64,000 nt of DNA from Halovenus salina (GCF_026410925.1 NZ_CP112972.1:3224001-3288000); one strand, 5' to 3'. Shown: positions 1 through 9,258, numbered from the stretch's first letter. A program made the numbers and translations. Notes: generated from the sequence alone by a model not told the origin.

Positions 1-327
1 GAAGTAGTCGACGAACCGCTGCTCGTCGGCCTCGACGAGCTCCTCGATGACGTAGTCGAGCTCCGAACTCGCGCCGCTTGGCAGGTCGTCGTAGTCGATG
101 CTGGTCTGTCGGGCGATATCTTCGCTCGCGTCGAGCTGGAATGAGTCTCCGATGGAGATGTTCGCATCCTGGTCCATCACGAGTTCGTAGAGGTGGAACT
201 CGCCTTTGTCGATAACGTATGCGAGTGGCTCTTTCTGGTACTGGGGCCGGTCGTCGTCACTCCGCCCATGTGCGAGAAAGTCCAGTACGACAACCTCCTC
301 GCTCTCGTCACGCTTGTCGTCAGTCAT
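1..327 (-). CDS. DUF655 family putative RNA-binding protein (partial)
   Basis: The gene starts at the ATG complementary to 325-327 and runs off the left edge, so only about 109 N-terminal codons are visible. The protein opens MTDDKRDESEEVVVLDFLAH and continues with GRSDDDRPQYQKEPLAYVID, the usual beginning of archaeal DUF655 (COG1491) proteins. These carry a nucleic-acid-binding fold and a helix-hairpin-helix further on. It lies downstream of rpo4 on the same strand, 82 bases away. The rpo4-DUF655 pair is common in archaea and is usually followed by the rRNA dimethylase ksgA, which would lie outside this window. The function is not established; a role in rRNA or tRNA metabolism is inferred from context only. 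Confidence 0.85.
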   Translation of the reverse strand, partial: MTDDKRDESEEVVVLDFLAHGRSDDDRPQYQKEPLAYVIDKGEFHLYELVMDQDANISIGDSFQLDASEDIARQTSIDYDDLPSGASSELDYVIEELVEADEQRFVDYF

Positions 328-408
328 ACCACGATGGTATGGCGACTGGCCACTTAAACGTACGCAGGTAAGGACGGGATAGCTGTCTCGATGCGGGGTC
401 CTCTCGAA

Positions 409-765
409 TCAGACGTACTGATTGACGATGTTGAGAATCTCGTCGAGTTCGTCACCGGACAGCGAGTATCGTTCCTGTGCGAACACCGCACGCAGTTCGT
501 CTCGGTCAAGGGGCTTGATGTCGACAATCTTGTTCGCGGTCTTCTCGTCGACCTTGTCGAGGTCGGCCAGCTTGTCGGCGAACTCGCGGGCGTCGTCGGG
601 GTCGAGCTCTGCGAAGCGGTTTGTGTGCTCGATGGCTCGGGCGAGTTCGTATCGCATCTCGCGGTCGTCGTCGGTCGCGCGCTCGACTTCGAGACGCTCC
701 AGAATCTCTTTTGTCTCGGCGACTGTCAGATACTCCTCGTCGACTTTCTCTTTGAATATTGTCAT
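409..765 (-). CDS. rpo4: DNA-directed RNA polymerase subunit Rpo4 (RpoF)
   Basis: 118 aa starting MTIFKEKVDEEYLTVAETKE. It matches the archaeal Rpb4/RpoF family in length and in its C-terminal HRDC-like helical segment (DIKPLDRDELRAVFAQER around residues 80-98). With Rpo7 (45735-46313 here) it forms the stalk of RNA polymerase, which binds emerging RNA and helps open-complex formation. The frame stays open 26 codons further upstream, but the ATG at 765 gives the family's normal N-terminus. The usual upstream partner, ribosomal protein L21e, is absent; the next gene upstream is mutY. A perfect inverted repeat lies in the presumed leader at 790-813. Confidence 0.95.
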   Translation of the reverse strand: MTIFKEKVDEEYLTVAETKEILERLEVERATDDDREMRYELARAIEHTNRFAELDPDDAREFADKLADLDKVDEKTANKIVDIKPLDRDELRAVFAQERYSLSGDELDEILNIVNQYV

Positions 766-789
766 GATTGGGTCCTGTCGAAGATATTC

Positions 790-813
790 GCTCGTCCGGG
801 CGGACGGACGAGC
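790..813 (-). promoter_or_regulatory. Perfect 9-bp hairpin in the rpo4 leader
   Basis: Bases 790-798 (gctcgtccg) and 805-813 (cggacgagc) are perfect reverse complements around a 6-base loop. The hairpin ends 24 bases before the rpo4 start codon, on the side from which rpo4 is transcribed. An AT-rich stretch further upstream (about 833-855) could hold the promoter, which would put the hairpin near the 5' end of the transcript. It could be a leader structure or the terminator of an older upstream gene. The sequence shows only the structure. Confidence 0.45.
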
Positions 814-955
814 CTCGCTGTTCGTGCCGGTATAGATAATCAAGCGAAAAATACCTGCCGAATCTGGGTTGCCCTAATTTGTCTCTTCTCGCGAGTGGAC
901 TGCGGTTCAGGAACCTCCTCACGTGCGCGGGTACGCTCCCGCTTTGTCGTCAACG

Positions 956-1879
956 CTACTCCTGTAGTCTGGCGACCGTCGACCCTTCTCGCTCGCGCAG
1001 TTGGACCATCCCCTCCTCAGACAGGTCCTCCAGAAGGCCACGGAGCCAGTCTCTGCCGTGGTCACCGTCGGGCGTGTAGTCGACCCGGATTCGCGGGCCG
1101 AGGTTGTCGAGCTCCAGTTCGCCGTGTTCGCTCAAGGCACGGACGACCCTGCCACGAAACTGCCGGCGACTCCCCTCGAAACTCGGCTGTGTCGGAACGT
1201 CCGGCGCGGTGAAATCGCCCGTCTGGTAGGCATGACACCACTCTCGCCACGGACAGCCCGCCTCGTCACAGCTTGGGGTCTGCTCGCAGGCCGTGCCGCC
1301 CAGTTCCATAATCGCGTTGTTCCAGAGCCGAGACTCTCCGTCTGGCATGAGGTCGCTCGCACGCTGTTCGAAGGCATCGTCGTCGTCGGGAACACCGAAC
1401 GCCCGATAGAGGACACGTTTGACGTTCGTATCGACCACGGCGTCGCCGTTGTTGAACGCGAAGCTGGCAACGGCGTTTGCGGTGTAGGGGCCGACACCCA
1501 TTAGCTCCTGCAGGCTCTCCGGCGTCTGTGGGAACTCGCCGTCAAACTCTGTACAGACCTGCCCCGCGGCCTCGTGGAGGTACTTCGCGCGGTTGTTGTA
1601 GCCAAGGCTGTGGTCGGTCCAGAAGCCGACGACCGCCGCGCGGTCGGCATCGGCAAGCGCCTCGACGGTCGGCCACCGGTCCAGAAACCCCTCCCAGGCG
1701 TCGACGACTCGGCCGAGCTGGGTCTGTTGGCTCATCACCTCGGAGACGAGAATCTCGTAGGGGTCGGTCGTCTCCCGCCAGGGGAACTCCCGATGGTCTG
1801 TTTCGTACCACCCGCGGAGACCGTCCCTGACGGCGACGAGATCGAGGTCGTCGAACCGCCCGCTGTCGGCGTCGCTCAT
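956..1879 (-). CDS. mutY: A/G-specific adenine glycosylase MutY
   Basis: 307 aa from the ATG at 1879. This base-excision repair enzyme removes adenine opposite 8-oxoguanine. The catalytic Glu is in VSEVMSQQTQL (residue 47). A helix-hairpin-helix follows (LMGVGPYTANAVASFAF) with the catalytic Asp in VVDTNVKRVL. A C-terminal [4Fe-4S] cysteine cluster is present as C-x5-C-x4-C-x5-C, a spacing different from the classical C-x6-C-x2-C-x5-C. I recall this spacing as usual in haloarchaeal MutY but could not check it. The C-terminal 80 residues look like a winged-helix segment rather than a full MutT-like recognition domain. It is divergent from the methyltransferase at 1964, with 84 bases between the two starts. 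Confidence 0.93.
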   Translation of the reverse strand: MSDADSGRFDDLDLVAVRDGLRGWYETDHREFPWRETTDPYEILVSEVMSQQTQLGRVVDAWEGFLDRWPTVEALADADRAAVVGFWTDHSLGYNNRAKYLHEAAGQVCTEFDGEFPQTPESLQELMGVGPYTANAVASFAFNNGDAVVDTNVKRVLYRAFGVPDDDDAFEQRASDLMPDGESRLWNNAIMELGGTACEQTPSCDEAGCPWREWCHAYQTGDFTAPDVPTQPSFEGSRRQFRGRVVRALSEHGELELDNLGPRIRVDYTPDGDHGRDWLRGLLEDLSEEGMVQLREREGSTVARLQE

Positions 1880-1963
1880 CACCGGGTCTGAGACAGCCAC
1901 GGGTTTGTGCCTACCGATACGTGCCACCGGTGACCACAAGTGCGACGACCATCTACGATAGAT

Positions 1964-2638
1964 ATGAGCGACAATCCGTTGGTTGCCGGGCTGTACGACC
2001 CCGTGATGGCGATACCGGAGCGGACCGTCCTCCGCCCACACCGGGAGGCGCTCGTTGCAGACCTCGATGGCGACGTACTCGACCTCGGTGCCGGCACCGG
2101 AGCGATGTTTCCGTACTTCGAGTCGCTCGATTCGGTCTGTGTCGAGGCGGTCGAACCCGACCCTGGAATGCGACGACAGGCAGTCGAGCAAGCCGAGGAG
2201 TCTTCAGCTGATATCACGGTTGTCGCCGGCGACGCACAGGACCTACCGTACGACGACGGGACGTTCGACGCGGTCGTCGCCTCGTTCGCGCTCTGTACTA
2301 TCCCAGACCACGAGCGTGCGCTCGACGAGGTCACGCGCGTGCTGCGCGACGGCGGCGAGTTTCGGTTCCTAGAACACGTCCGCGGTGACGGAGTGGGCGG
2401 CCGAGTCCACGACCTGTTGGCCCCTGCATGGCACGCCGTCGCCGGCGGCTGTCACCTGAACCGCGAGACAGACCGACTGTTGCTTGGCGACGACCGCTTC
2501 CGGGCCGTCTCTTTCGAGCGAAACGAGGGTCTCGCTGGCGCAGTTCTCCCCGTCGTTCGCGGCCGACTCGAACGGCGGCGCCGACCAGGACTCAAGCGGA
2601 TGCTCGGCGAGGTCGTTTCAGCGAGGCACACAGACTGA
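1964..2638 (+). CDS. Class I SAM-dependent methyltransferase (UbiE/COQ5-like)
   Basis: 224 aa from ATG 1964. The Rossmann SAM-binding motif I is VLDLGAGTG (about residues 38-46), followed by an acidic motif II loop (AVEPDPGMRRQA) and a motif around DAQDLPYDDGTFDAVV. The fold and the C-terminal pattern (EHVRGDG, then HLNRETDRLL) resemble small methyltransferases of the UbiE/MenG/phosphatidylethanolamine N-methyltransferase type. The substrate cannot be read from the sequence. The gene stands alone; its stop codon is directly followed by the TA target site of the IS630 element. Confidence 0.8.
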   Translation: MSDNPLVAGLYDPVMAIPERTVLRPHREALVADLDGDVLDLGAGTGAMFPYFESLDSVCVEAVEPDPGMRRQAVEQAEESSADITVVAGDAQDLPYDDGTFDAVVASFALCTIPDHERALDEVTRVLRDGGEFRFLEHVRGDGVGGRVHDLLAPAWHAVAGGCHLNRETDRLLLGDDRFRAVSFERNEGLAGAVLPVVRGRLERRRRPGLKRMLGEVVSARHTD

Positions 2639-2640
2639 TA

Positions 2641-2662
2641 GTGATTAGGCAAGTGATTTGCT
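2641..2662 (+). repeat. IS630 left terminal inverted repeat
   Basis: It begins gtgattagg and ends gatttgct. It matches the reverse complement of 3737-3758 at 16 of 22 positions, with the mismatches concentrated in the middle. Confidence 0.8.
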
Positions 2663-2684
2663 TATCGAGATCTTAGAGCCTGTA

Positions 2685-3754
2685 ATGGGTCGGCTTGACG
2701 ATGTCACGCTCGAAGAACTCTACAAGCTCAAGGACCAGATCGACGAAGGAAAGCCGCGAGAACGTGTTCTCGCGGCGATCGGCCGCAAGCAAGGCGATCA
2801 AATAGACACGCTGGCTGAGCGCCACGGTGTTGTTACGCGAACGATTCAAAATTGGCTCAATCGGTTCAAGGAACAACCGATTGAGCAAGCTCCTTACGAC
2901 GCTCCCCGACCAGGTGGTCCGGCTAAGATCGATGGAGCAGAGCGCGAGCAACTCTTCGAACAACTACAACAGCCACCGACTGAACTCGGCTACGACCAAC
3001 AAGCTTGGTCAGCGAAACTTCTGCTTCACCACGTCAAAGAGGAGTATGGCGTCGAATACCACGAAACATACGCGTATGACTTATTGAGAGAGGCCGGGCT
3101 GTCCTGTCGGACAGCACGGCCTCGCCACCACGAGGCCGACCCCCAAGACAAAGCCGAGTTCGAAGACACAGTCGAAAAAAACGCCCCGAACTGAGCGAGA
3201 AAACTGTCGTTGTCGTCGATCAATTCACCAAACACGTTGGCACTGTCTTGCGGCGTGGCTGGTTCCCGATCGGCTCGAATCCAACTGTCGAGACTTCGAC
3301 TTCGTGGGAGTCGGTGACAGTGCTGGGCGCTGTCACCGACGATGGCGACAGCTTCTATTGCTGGACGGACGAGAACCTGACCCGGTTCCACGGAATCCGA
3401 CTGTTAGAAGCGCTACAAGAGCGCTTCGGTGACGAGTTGGTGGTGTTTCTTGACCGGGCAGGCTACTTCTGGGCACGGGATCTCTGGGAGCACGTCAGCG
3501 GCACCCGAGCGACCGAAACTGTCGGAGACAGTTCGGTCGCGTGCGTACGTGGTGACGATCTCGAGGTCTGGTACTTCCCGTCGAAGCTTCCCGAATTAAA
3601 CGCCGTCGAAGGCTGCTGGGACCAGCTTCAGGAGTGGTTCAAGCATCGACTCGTTCCTGATCTCTCGACGCTGGAAGAGTATCTTCGACAAGGGCTGAGC
3701 ACGATCAACGAACCAGATATTTGGCCATATCTCACCAGCAAATATTTGTCCTAG
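2685..3754 (+). CDS. IS630-family transposase, two frames joined by a -1 frameshift
   Basis: The first frame (ATG 2685, stop 3192-3194) encodes the N-terminal helix-turn-helix part, with LAERHGVVTRTIQNWLNRF as a recognition-helix region. The second frame, in -1 phase, is open from the slippery run to the stop at 3752. It carries the catalytic DDE-type domain, with the first Asp in VVVVDQFTKH and the region VVFLDRAGYFWARDLW before the C-terminal ELNAVEGCWDQLQEWF. Shifting by -1 at 3176-3182 gives a continuous protein of about 356 aa, normal for the family, reading E-K-N or E-K-K followed by RPELSEKT. I prefer programmed frameshifting, but a one-A deletion in the run of seven A is possible. Confidence 0.82.
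3176..3182 (+). promoter_or_regulatory. Slippery heptamer A AAA AAC at the transposase frame change
   Basis: In the zero frame the codons are GAA AAA AAC, so the bases read A AAA AAC. This is an X XXY YYZ heptamer of the type used for -1 ribosomal frameshifting in many insertion sequences. The -1 frame is open at once and leads into the DDE domain, while the zero frame stops 9 bases later. Confidence 0.7.
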
Positions 3755-3758
3755 TCAC
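3737..3758 (-). repeat. IS630 right terminal inverted repeat
   Basis: Read on the minus strand it begins gtgactagg and ends atttgct, mirroring the left end. It overlaps the transposase stop codon (3752-3754) and is followed by the duplicated TA. Confidence 0.8.
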
Positions 3759-3818
3759 TATGAGCGGTGAGACACAGACGCAAGCCTTATGAACATCTTT
3801 GTCCAACAATGACCAAGA

Positions 3819-4583
3819 ATGGATATTGAATCGCTCGCTCCGGTCGTCGACTCGATACTAGAGGCGGCCGAGACGAGGGGCGGCGGAGGTGACCGCCTCT
3901 CGGTGTCCCCGCACTCGTTCCCCGACGCGGTCGAGGCTGCGGCTGCCGACGGTCGAGTGCCGGTTATCGCCGAGATTAAACCTACCTCGCCCACGACGAC
4001 AGGAGAGCGAACCGAGGACTCGGTCGTGCTGGCCGAACAGATGGTCGAGGGCGGTGCAACGGCGCTGTCGGTCCTGACGGAGCCGAGCCACTTCGGCGGC
4101 TCGCCCGAGGCGCTCGACCGCGTCCGGGAGGCAGTCGAGGTCCCGGTTCTGCGGAAGGACTTCATCCTCCGGGAGGAACAGCTCGACACCGTCGCGGCGG
4201 ATATGGTCCTGCTCATCGCCCGGTTCCTCAACGACCTCGACCGGATGGTCGATGCCGCCCGAGAGCGAGGCTTTCAGGTCCTCGTCGAGACCCACACCGC
4301 CACGGAGGTTGAGGCGGCAATCGAGGCCGGTGCGGACATTGTCGGCGTCAACAATCGCGACCTGACCAAACTGGAGGTCGACCTCGAGACGTTCGAGGAG
4401 GTCGCGCCGACGGTCCCCGAGGACGTTCTTCTGGTCGCAGAGAGCGGCATCGGGAGCCAGCGAGACGTCGAACGGATGCAAGCGGCCGGCGCGGACGCGC
4501 TACTCGTCGGCTCGGCAATTATGGACGGCGACGTGACTGCGAACACGCGTCGACTCGTCACTACGGAGGGACACGACACATGA
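3819..4583 (+). CDS. trpC: Indole-3-glycerol-phosphate synthase TrpC
   Basis: 254 aa TIM-barrel enzyme that closes the indole ring from carboxyphenylamino-deoxyribulose phosphate in tryptophan synthesis. Visible family motifs are [13 protein letters not shown]-like near residue 50 (catalytic Lys in AEIKP), [30 protein letters not shown] and ESGIGSQRD. The distal gene overlaps its end by ATGA at 4580. An AT-rich stretch around 3784-3795 lies upstream of the ATG and could be the promoter. The IS630 right end is only 58 bases upstream of the start, so the element may have replaced part of the upstream control region. Confidence 0.95.
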   Translation: MDIESLAPVVDSILEAAETRGGGGDRLSVSPHSFPDAVEAAAADGRVPVIAEIKPTSPTTTGERTEDSVVLAEQMVEGGATALSVLTEPSHFGGSPEALDRVREAVEVPVLRKDFILREEQLDTVAADMVLLIARFLNDLDRMVDAARERGFQVLVETHTATEVEAAIEAGADIVGVNNRDLTKLEVDLETFEEVAPTVPEDVLLVAESGIGSQRDVERMQAAGADALLVGSAIMDGDVTANTRRLVTTEGHDT

Positions 4584-5854
4584 GTTCAATCGGAGAGTTC
4601 GGCGACTACGGCGGACAGTATGTGCCGGAGGCGTTGATGCCGGCAATCGAAGAGCTAACAGACGCCTACGAGCGGTACGTCCTGCACAACGAGGACGGCT
4701 TCATGGACGAGTTCCGGGAGCGGCTACGTGACTTCGGCGGGCGGCCGACGCCGCTGCAGTACGCCAACCAGCTCTCGGAGCGCTACGAGAAGGAGATCTA
4801 TCTTAAGCGCGAGGACCTCCTTCACGGTGGCGCACACAAGCTGAACAACGCCCTCGGACAGGTGTTGTTGGCGAAGTACATGGGCAAAGAGCGCATCATC
4901 GCCGAGACCGGCGCGGGACAACACGGCACCGCGACGGCGATGGCCGCGGCACACCTGGATATGCCCTGCGAGATATACATGGGTGAGACAGATATCGCCC
5001 GCCAGCGGCCGAACGTTTTCAGGATGCGGCTCAACGGCGCGGCGGTCAACCCCGTGACCACCGGCCGCGGAACGCTCAAAGAGGCTATCAGCGAGACGAT
5101 GCGAGACTGGGCCGCGACGGTCGAGCGCACCCACTACGTCATCGGGAGTATCGTCGGCCCCGCCCCGTTCCCTTCGATGGTGCGCGACTTCCACGCGGTC
5201 ATCTCCGAAGAGGCCCGTGAACAGATACTCGACGCGACCGGTGACCTGCCCGACTCCGTGATGGCCTGTGCCGGCGGTGGGTCGAACACGATGGGCATGT
5301 TTGCTGAGTTCATCGACGACCCCGAGGTCGACCTCGTCGCCGTCGAGGCCGGTGGCTCCTCGCTCCAGGTCGACGAAGAGGAGGGTGTCGCACCGAACTC
5401 CGCGACCCTTTCGACCGGTGAGGAGGGCGTCCTCCACGGTGCGCGAACGAAGCTCCTCCAGGACTCGGACGGGCAGATAATGGAGTCTCACTCCGTGTCT
5501 GCGGGGCTCGACTACGCCGGTGTCGGCCCGGAGCTCGCCCATCTCGTCGACGAAGACCGTGTTATTCCGGCCAACGTCGACGACGACGCCGCGCTAGAGG
5601 CGTTTCACCGGCTCTCGCAGGACGAGGGTATCATCCCCGCACTGGAAACGGCCCACGCCTTCGGCTATCTCCACGCCGCCTCCGTGGGCGACTGCGAGGA
5701 CGACCTCGGCGACGTGGTCATCATAAACGTCTCCGGTCGGGGCGACAAGGACCTCGAAACCGTCGTGGAGGAGACGACGGCGCGAGATATCGACGCCGGC
5801 CCGGAGATGGACCTGTTCCGCCAGATTGGCCGCTCGGGGGGTGACTCGGCGTGA
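4580..5854 (+). CDS. trpB: Tryptophan synthase beta subunit
   Basis: 424 aa. This PLP enzyme condenses indole with serine. The PLP lysine is in [13 protein letters not shown] (near residue 87) and the phosphate-binding glycine loop is in [13 protein letters not shown]. Other family blocks are [12 protein letters not shown] at the N-terminus and [12 protein letters not shown]. It is the TrpB1 type that pairs with TrpA, judged by the adjacent trpA. Both junctions overlap by four bases (ATGA with trpC, GTGA with trpA), which indicates tight translational coupling. Confidence 0.96.
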   Translation: MSSIGEFGDYGGQYVPEALMPAIEELTDAYERYVLHNEDGFMDEFRERLRDFGGRPTPLQYANQLSERYEKEIYLKREDLLHGGAHKLNNALGQVLLAKYMGKERIIAETGAGQHGTATAMAAAHLDMPCEIYMGETDIARQRPNVFRMRLNGAAVNPVTTGRGTLKEAISETMRDWAATVERTHYVIGSIVGPAPFPSMVRDFHAVISEEAREQILDATGDLPDSVMACAGGGSNTMGMFAEFIDDPEVDLVAVEAGGSSLQVDEEEGVAPNSATLSTGEEGVLHGARTKLLQDSDGQIMESHSVSAGLDYAGVGPELAHLVDEDRVIPANVDDDAALEAFHRLSQDEGIIPALETAHAFGYLHAASVGDCEDDLGDVVIINVSGRGDKDLETVVEETTARDIDAGPEMDLFRQIGRSGGDSA

Positions 5855-6675
5855 GTCTCGACCGGATTTTCGCCGACGAGCCCGCGTTCATCCCGTATCT
5901 GGTAGCCGGCGACCCCACATACGAAGAGTCGCTCGAATACGTCGAGGCACTGGCTCGTGGGGGAGCTGATATCATCGAACTCGGGTTGCCCTTCTCCGAG
6001 CCGATTGCAGAGGGGTCGACAATTCAGCAGGCAATCGTCCGCGCGCTTGACGGCGGTATGACACCCGACCGCTACTTCGCGTTCGTCGAGGACCTCGCTG
6101 TCGACGTGCCGCTTGCCTGTATGACCTACTACAACCTAGTCTACCAGTACGGCCCGTCGGACGGGCCGGCGTCGTTCGTCGAACGGGCCGCGGAGGTCGG
6201 TATCGAGGGGCTAGTGATACCGGACCTGCCCGCCGAGGAGGCAGACCAGCTCCGGGAGGCCTGTGACGAGCACGGACTAGACCTCGTGTTCATCGTCGCG
6301 CCGACGACAACTGACGAACGCCTGGAACGCATCCGCGAGCAGGTGTCGGGCTACGTCTACGTCCAGGCCCGCCTCGGTACGACCGGGGCTCGCGAGGATC
6401 TCTCTGACCACACCGCCGAGACGCTCGCCCAAATCGAGGACTGGACTGTCCCCAAGGCGGTCGGGTTCGGCATCAAGACGGGCGAACACGCACAGCGTAT
6501 CGTGGGAGCGGGTGCCGACGGTATCATTGTCGGATCGGCGCTGGTGAGCCTCGTCGCCGAGGGCGACGACGAGGATATAAGTACCGGGGAGACCGCCACA
6601 CGACTAGAGAACACGGCGAGCGAGCTGAAGGCTGGCGCGCTGGCCGGACGCGAACACCCACCTGAGCAACAATGA
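5851..6675 (+). CDS. trpA: Tryptophan synthase alpha subunit
   Basis: 274 aa with a GTG start at 5851 overlapping the trpB stop. It cleaves indole-3-glycerol phosphate to indole and glyceraldehyde-3-phosphate and passes indole to TrpB. Family motifs are [17 protein letters not shown] (catalytic Glu in IELGLPFS), [14 protein letters not shown] (catalytic Asp in PDLP) and [13 protein letters not shown] with GIIVGSALV. The acidic tail before EHPPEQQ is typical of halophile proteins. The tail of the gene is followed by a Shine-Dalgarno-like ggaggt ahead of the aroA' gene. Confidence 0.95.
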   Translation: MSLDRIFADEPAFIPYLVAGDPTYEESLEYVEALARGGADIIELGLPFSEPIAEGSTIQQAIVRALDGGMTPDRYFAFVEDLAVDVPLACMTYYNLVYQYGPSDGPASFVERAAEVGIEGLVIPDLPAEEADQLREACDEHGLDLVFIVAPTTTDERLERIREQVSGYVYVQARLGTTGAREDLSDHTAETLAQIEDWTVPKAVGFGIKTGEHAQRIVGAGADGIIVGSALVSLVAEGDDEDISTGETATRLENTASELKAGALAGREHPPEQQ

Positions 6676-6712
6676 CAGAGACACGCACACACGCTGGAGG
6701 TCGGCAGACAGC

Positions 6713-7522
6713 ATGAACACAGGCGTACAGGCACGACTCGACAGAATCAGCGAAGACGGCCGCTATCTGGTCATCCCGATGGACCATGGCATCACAATGG
6801 GTGCCGTCGACGGACTCGCCGATATCGAGTCTACAATCGACGGCGTCACGAGCGGCGGCGCGACGGCCGTTCTCACACAGAAAGGGATTGCACCGCGGGT
6901 CCACGACAATAAAAACGGCGCGGGCTACGTCGTCCACCTCAACGGGTCGACGACGCTCGGCCCCGACGAGAACGACAAGCGCATCACCGGCACCGTCGAG
7001 GACGCAATTCGGGTCGGGGCCGATGCTGTTTCCTTGCACATCAACGTCGGCAGCGAGTACGAGCGCGAACAGATAGCCCATCTCGGCGAGGTGACGACGA
7101 CAGCCGCGGAGTACGGGATGCCGGTGCTGGCGATGACATACGCCCGCGGCCCGGATGTCGCCGACAAGAGCAATCCGGAAGCCTACGCCGAAGATGTGGC
7201 ACACGCTGTCAGGCTGGGCGAAGAACTCGGCGCGGACGTGGTCAAGACCTCCTACACCGGCACACCAGAAAGCTTCGAGCGGGTCGTCGAGGCGACGCAG
7301 TTGCCGGTCGTCATCGCCGGCGGCAGCAAAGGCACCGACCGGGAGACACTGGAGACCGTCGCCGGTGCGATGGACGCAGGAGCGGCAGGTGTCTCGACTG
7401 GTCGGTCGGTCTTCCAGCACGAGACCCCCCGCGCGATTACCGAGGGCATTGCCGCGGTCGTCCGAGATGGCGTAGACGCGGAGACGGCCGCTCACGAGGC
7501 CGGTCTGACCGTCGAGGCATAA
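6713..7522 (+). CDS. aroA': 2-amino-3,7-dideoxy-D-threo-hept-6-ulosonate synthase (AroA')
   Basis: 269 aa class I aldolase-type protein. The Schiff-base Lys is in DVVKTSYTG (about residue 184). The start (DGRYLVIPMDHGITMG) and the phosphate loop (VVIAGGSKG) match archaeal enzymes of the alternative shikimate pathway, which make 3-dehydroquinate from aspartate semialdehyde and a 6-deoxy-ketohexose phosphate. The family is often mislabelled fructose-bisphosphate aldolase. It is preceded by ggaggt about 21 bases before the ATG and lies 37 bases after trpA. Feeding the shikimate pathway from within the trp operon makes metabolic sense. The partner 3-dehydroquinate synthase II does not follow here. 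Confidence 0.88.
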   Translation: MNTGVQARLDRISEDGRYLVIPMDHGITMGAVDGLADIESTIDGVTSGGATAVLTQKGIAPRVHDNKNGAGYVVHLNGSTTLGPDENDKRITGTVEDAIRVGADAVSLHINVGSEYEREQIAHLGEVTTTAAEYGMPVLAMTYARGPDVADKSNPEAYAEDVAHAVRLGEELGADVVKTSYTGTPESFERVVEATQLPVVIAGGSKGTDRETLETVAGAMDAGAAGVSTGRSVFQHETPRAITEGIAAVVRDGVDAETAAHEAGLTVEA

Positions 7523-7643
7523 GCCCTGTTCGGAGGAAGGTCTGGCCGATAAGCGGGCTTGTTACTTCTTTGTTCACGTGGACCGGTTACCTAACAGGCA
7601 AGAGTATAAACAGCTACTCTACATACAATACTGATAACTTTCC

Positions 7644-9119
7644 GTGAGCGAACAAATCAAAGCTGCCTTCCTCGACGTGTTGGAATCCCCGTTTTTCGGG
7701 TTCGACCAGTCGGGGGCAATCATCGACTGGAACCAGGCGGCGCTGGAGACAACCGGCTACACTGAATCCGAGCTGGCAGAGCTGTCGTTCGCCGATTTCT
7801 TCGAGGGCTTGGACCGTGATACCGACGTGACAGACGTGCGAAGCGAGTCCCTCTTCGAGGGAGAGTTGGTGACTGCGACGGACGACCGGATCCCCTACGA
7901 GTTCAAGTTCCACCCGTTGTCCGGCGAGACGGATGCCGCCCTTGGTGCGATTGGCCACGATATCACCCATCGGAGGAGCCAGCGCGAGACTATCGAAACC
8001 CGCGAGCGGGTTCTCCGCGAGATGTACGGTATCATCTCCGACCAGGAACTGTCCTTTACCGCTCAGGTCGAAGCGCTCCTCGAACTGGGGCGCGAAGAGC
8101 TGGGAACCAAATACGGGACACTGTCACGAATCGAGGGGACGGAGTACGTATTCGAGGTCGTCGCTACGGAGGACAACAGTATCCAGGCGGGTGATGTCGC
8201 GCCGGTGTCGGCGACGAACTGCGAGATAGCAGCGAGCACGAGAGAGACACTCGTTCTCGGTGACGTCGCACGAGATGCTCCGGATGAGACAGACCGGGCC
8301 GGCTACACAGAGTGGGGAATTGCGTGTTATATCGGTGCACCCGTCGTCATTGACGACGAGGTCTACGGCACCTTCTGTTTTTACGGGACGACACCGCGTG
8401 ACGGCCAGTTCTCGGGGTGGGAGGTAACACTCGTCGATCTTATGAGTCGGTGGGTGAGCCACGAACTGCAACACGAACAGACAGAGTCACAACTGCAACA
8501 GCAAAACGAGCGACTGGAGCGGTTCGCATCGATCGTCTCACACGATTTGCGGAATCCTCTCGGCGTCGCACAGATGTCGCTCAAAAGTGCACGAGAGAGT
8601 GGCGACGAAGACGATTTTGAGAGTGTTGAAGATGCCCACGACCGCATCGAGAAGATGATCGAAGAGATGTTGACTGTCGCCTGTGCGGGCGGAAACATCG
8701 ACGATACCGAGTCCGTGAAACTCGAACAACTCGCAATCGAGGCGTGGGACGTTGTTGATGCCGAGGGTGCCACACTCGAAAACGACTTCGACTGGTCGGC
8801 GACCGTCGACGCCGACCCGAATCTCCTGCAGCATGTCTTCGAGAACACCTTCCGGAACGCGACCGACCACAACGACCGGCCGCTTACGGTTTCGGTAGGG
8901 ATGCTTGCCGATGACAATGGGTTCTACATCAAGGATGACGGCGACGGAATTCCCGAAGACGAACGAGAGGATATCTTCGAGCACGGCTACACCACGAGCA
9001 ATGAGGGGACCGGTATCGGACTCTACATTGTCACTGACATCATCGACGGCCATGGCTGGGACATCGCGGCGACCGACAGCAGCAACGGCGGAGCCCGGTT
9101 CGAAATAACGACCGAGTAA
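7644..9119 (+). CDS. PAS-GAF sensor histidine kinase (soluble)
   Basis: 491 aa with a GTG start at 7644. Domains in order are PAS (about 5-110, opening FLDVLESPFFGFDQSG), GAF (about 135-280, ending in a VYGTFCFYG strand), HisKA with the phosphoacceptor His in FASIVSHDLRNPLGVA (about 300), and HATPase with the N box FRNATDH and G boxes DDGDGIPED and EGTGIGLYIV. No membrane segment is present, so it probably senses a cytoplasmic signal. No response regulator is next to it. The catalytic core closely resembles the kinase at 20295-21359, which suggests a paralogous pair. Confidence 0.9.
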   Translation: MSEQIKAAFLDVLESPFFGFDQSGAIIDWNQAALETTGYTESELAELSFADFFEGLDRDTDVTDVRSESLFEGELVTATDDRIPYEFKFHPLSGETDAALGAIGHDITHRRSQRETIETRERVLREMYGIISDQELSFTAQVEALLELGREELGTKYGTLSRIEGTEYVFEVVATEDNSIQAGDVAPVSATNCEIAASTRETLVLGDVARDAPDETDRAGYTEWGIACYIGAPVVIDDEVYGTFCFYGTTPRDGQFSGWEVTLVDLMSRWVSHELQHEQTESQLQQQNERLERFASIVSHDLRNPLGVAQMSLKSARESGDEDDFESVEDAHDRIEKMIEEMLTVACAGGNIDDTESVKLEQLAIEAWDVVDAEGATLENDFDWSATVDADPNLLQHVFENTFRNATDHNDRPLTVSVGMLADDNGFYIKDDGDGIPEDEREDIFEHGYTTSNEGTGIGLYIVTDIIDGHGWDIAATDSSNGGARFEITTE

Positions 9120-9258
9120 GTCCGCGAGACGACAGCGGTGACACTCTCTGTGAGGCCAACGGTTCGACCGGTGCCGGGCTGTCGGCCAATCCGATTACAG
9201 AACCCTTTTTACGACCGTGGACCGTCAAATTTTCAACGATGAACCGGAGGCCCGACAC

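Larger units (their letters stand above)
2641..3758 (+). mobile_element. IS630-family insertion sequence, 1118 bp
   Basis: The element is bounded by imperfect 22-bp terminal inverted repeats (2641-2662 and 3737-3758, 16 of 22 positions matching). It is flanked by a duplicated TA (2639-2640 and 3759-3760), the target duplication characteristic of the IS630/Tc1-mariner group. The single transposase gene fills it, with the second frame ending 4 bases before the right end. It sits between the methyltransferase stop codon and the trp operon, 58 bases from the trpC start. The ends and both reading frames are intact, so apart from the frame change the element looks complete. Confidence 0.88.

Noticed and set aside
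391-1212. 273-codon plus-strand frame across rpo4 and mutY
   Set aside because: It runs antisense to two recognised genes and changes composition at the gap between them.
6713-7522. Annotation as fructose-bisphosphate aldolase
   Set aside because: Sequence and trp-operon context match the archaeal 2-amino-3,7-dideoxyheptulosonate synthase group better.
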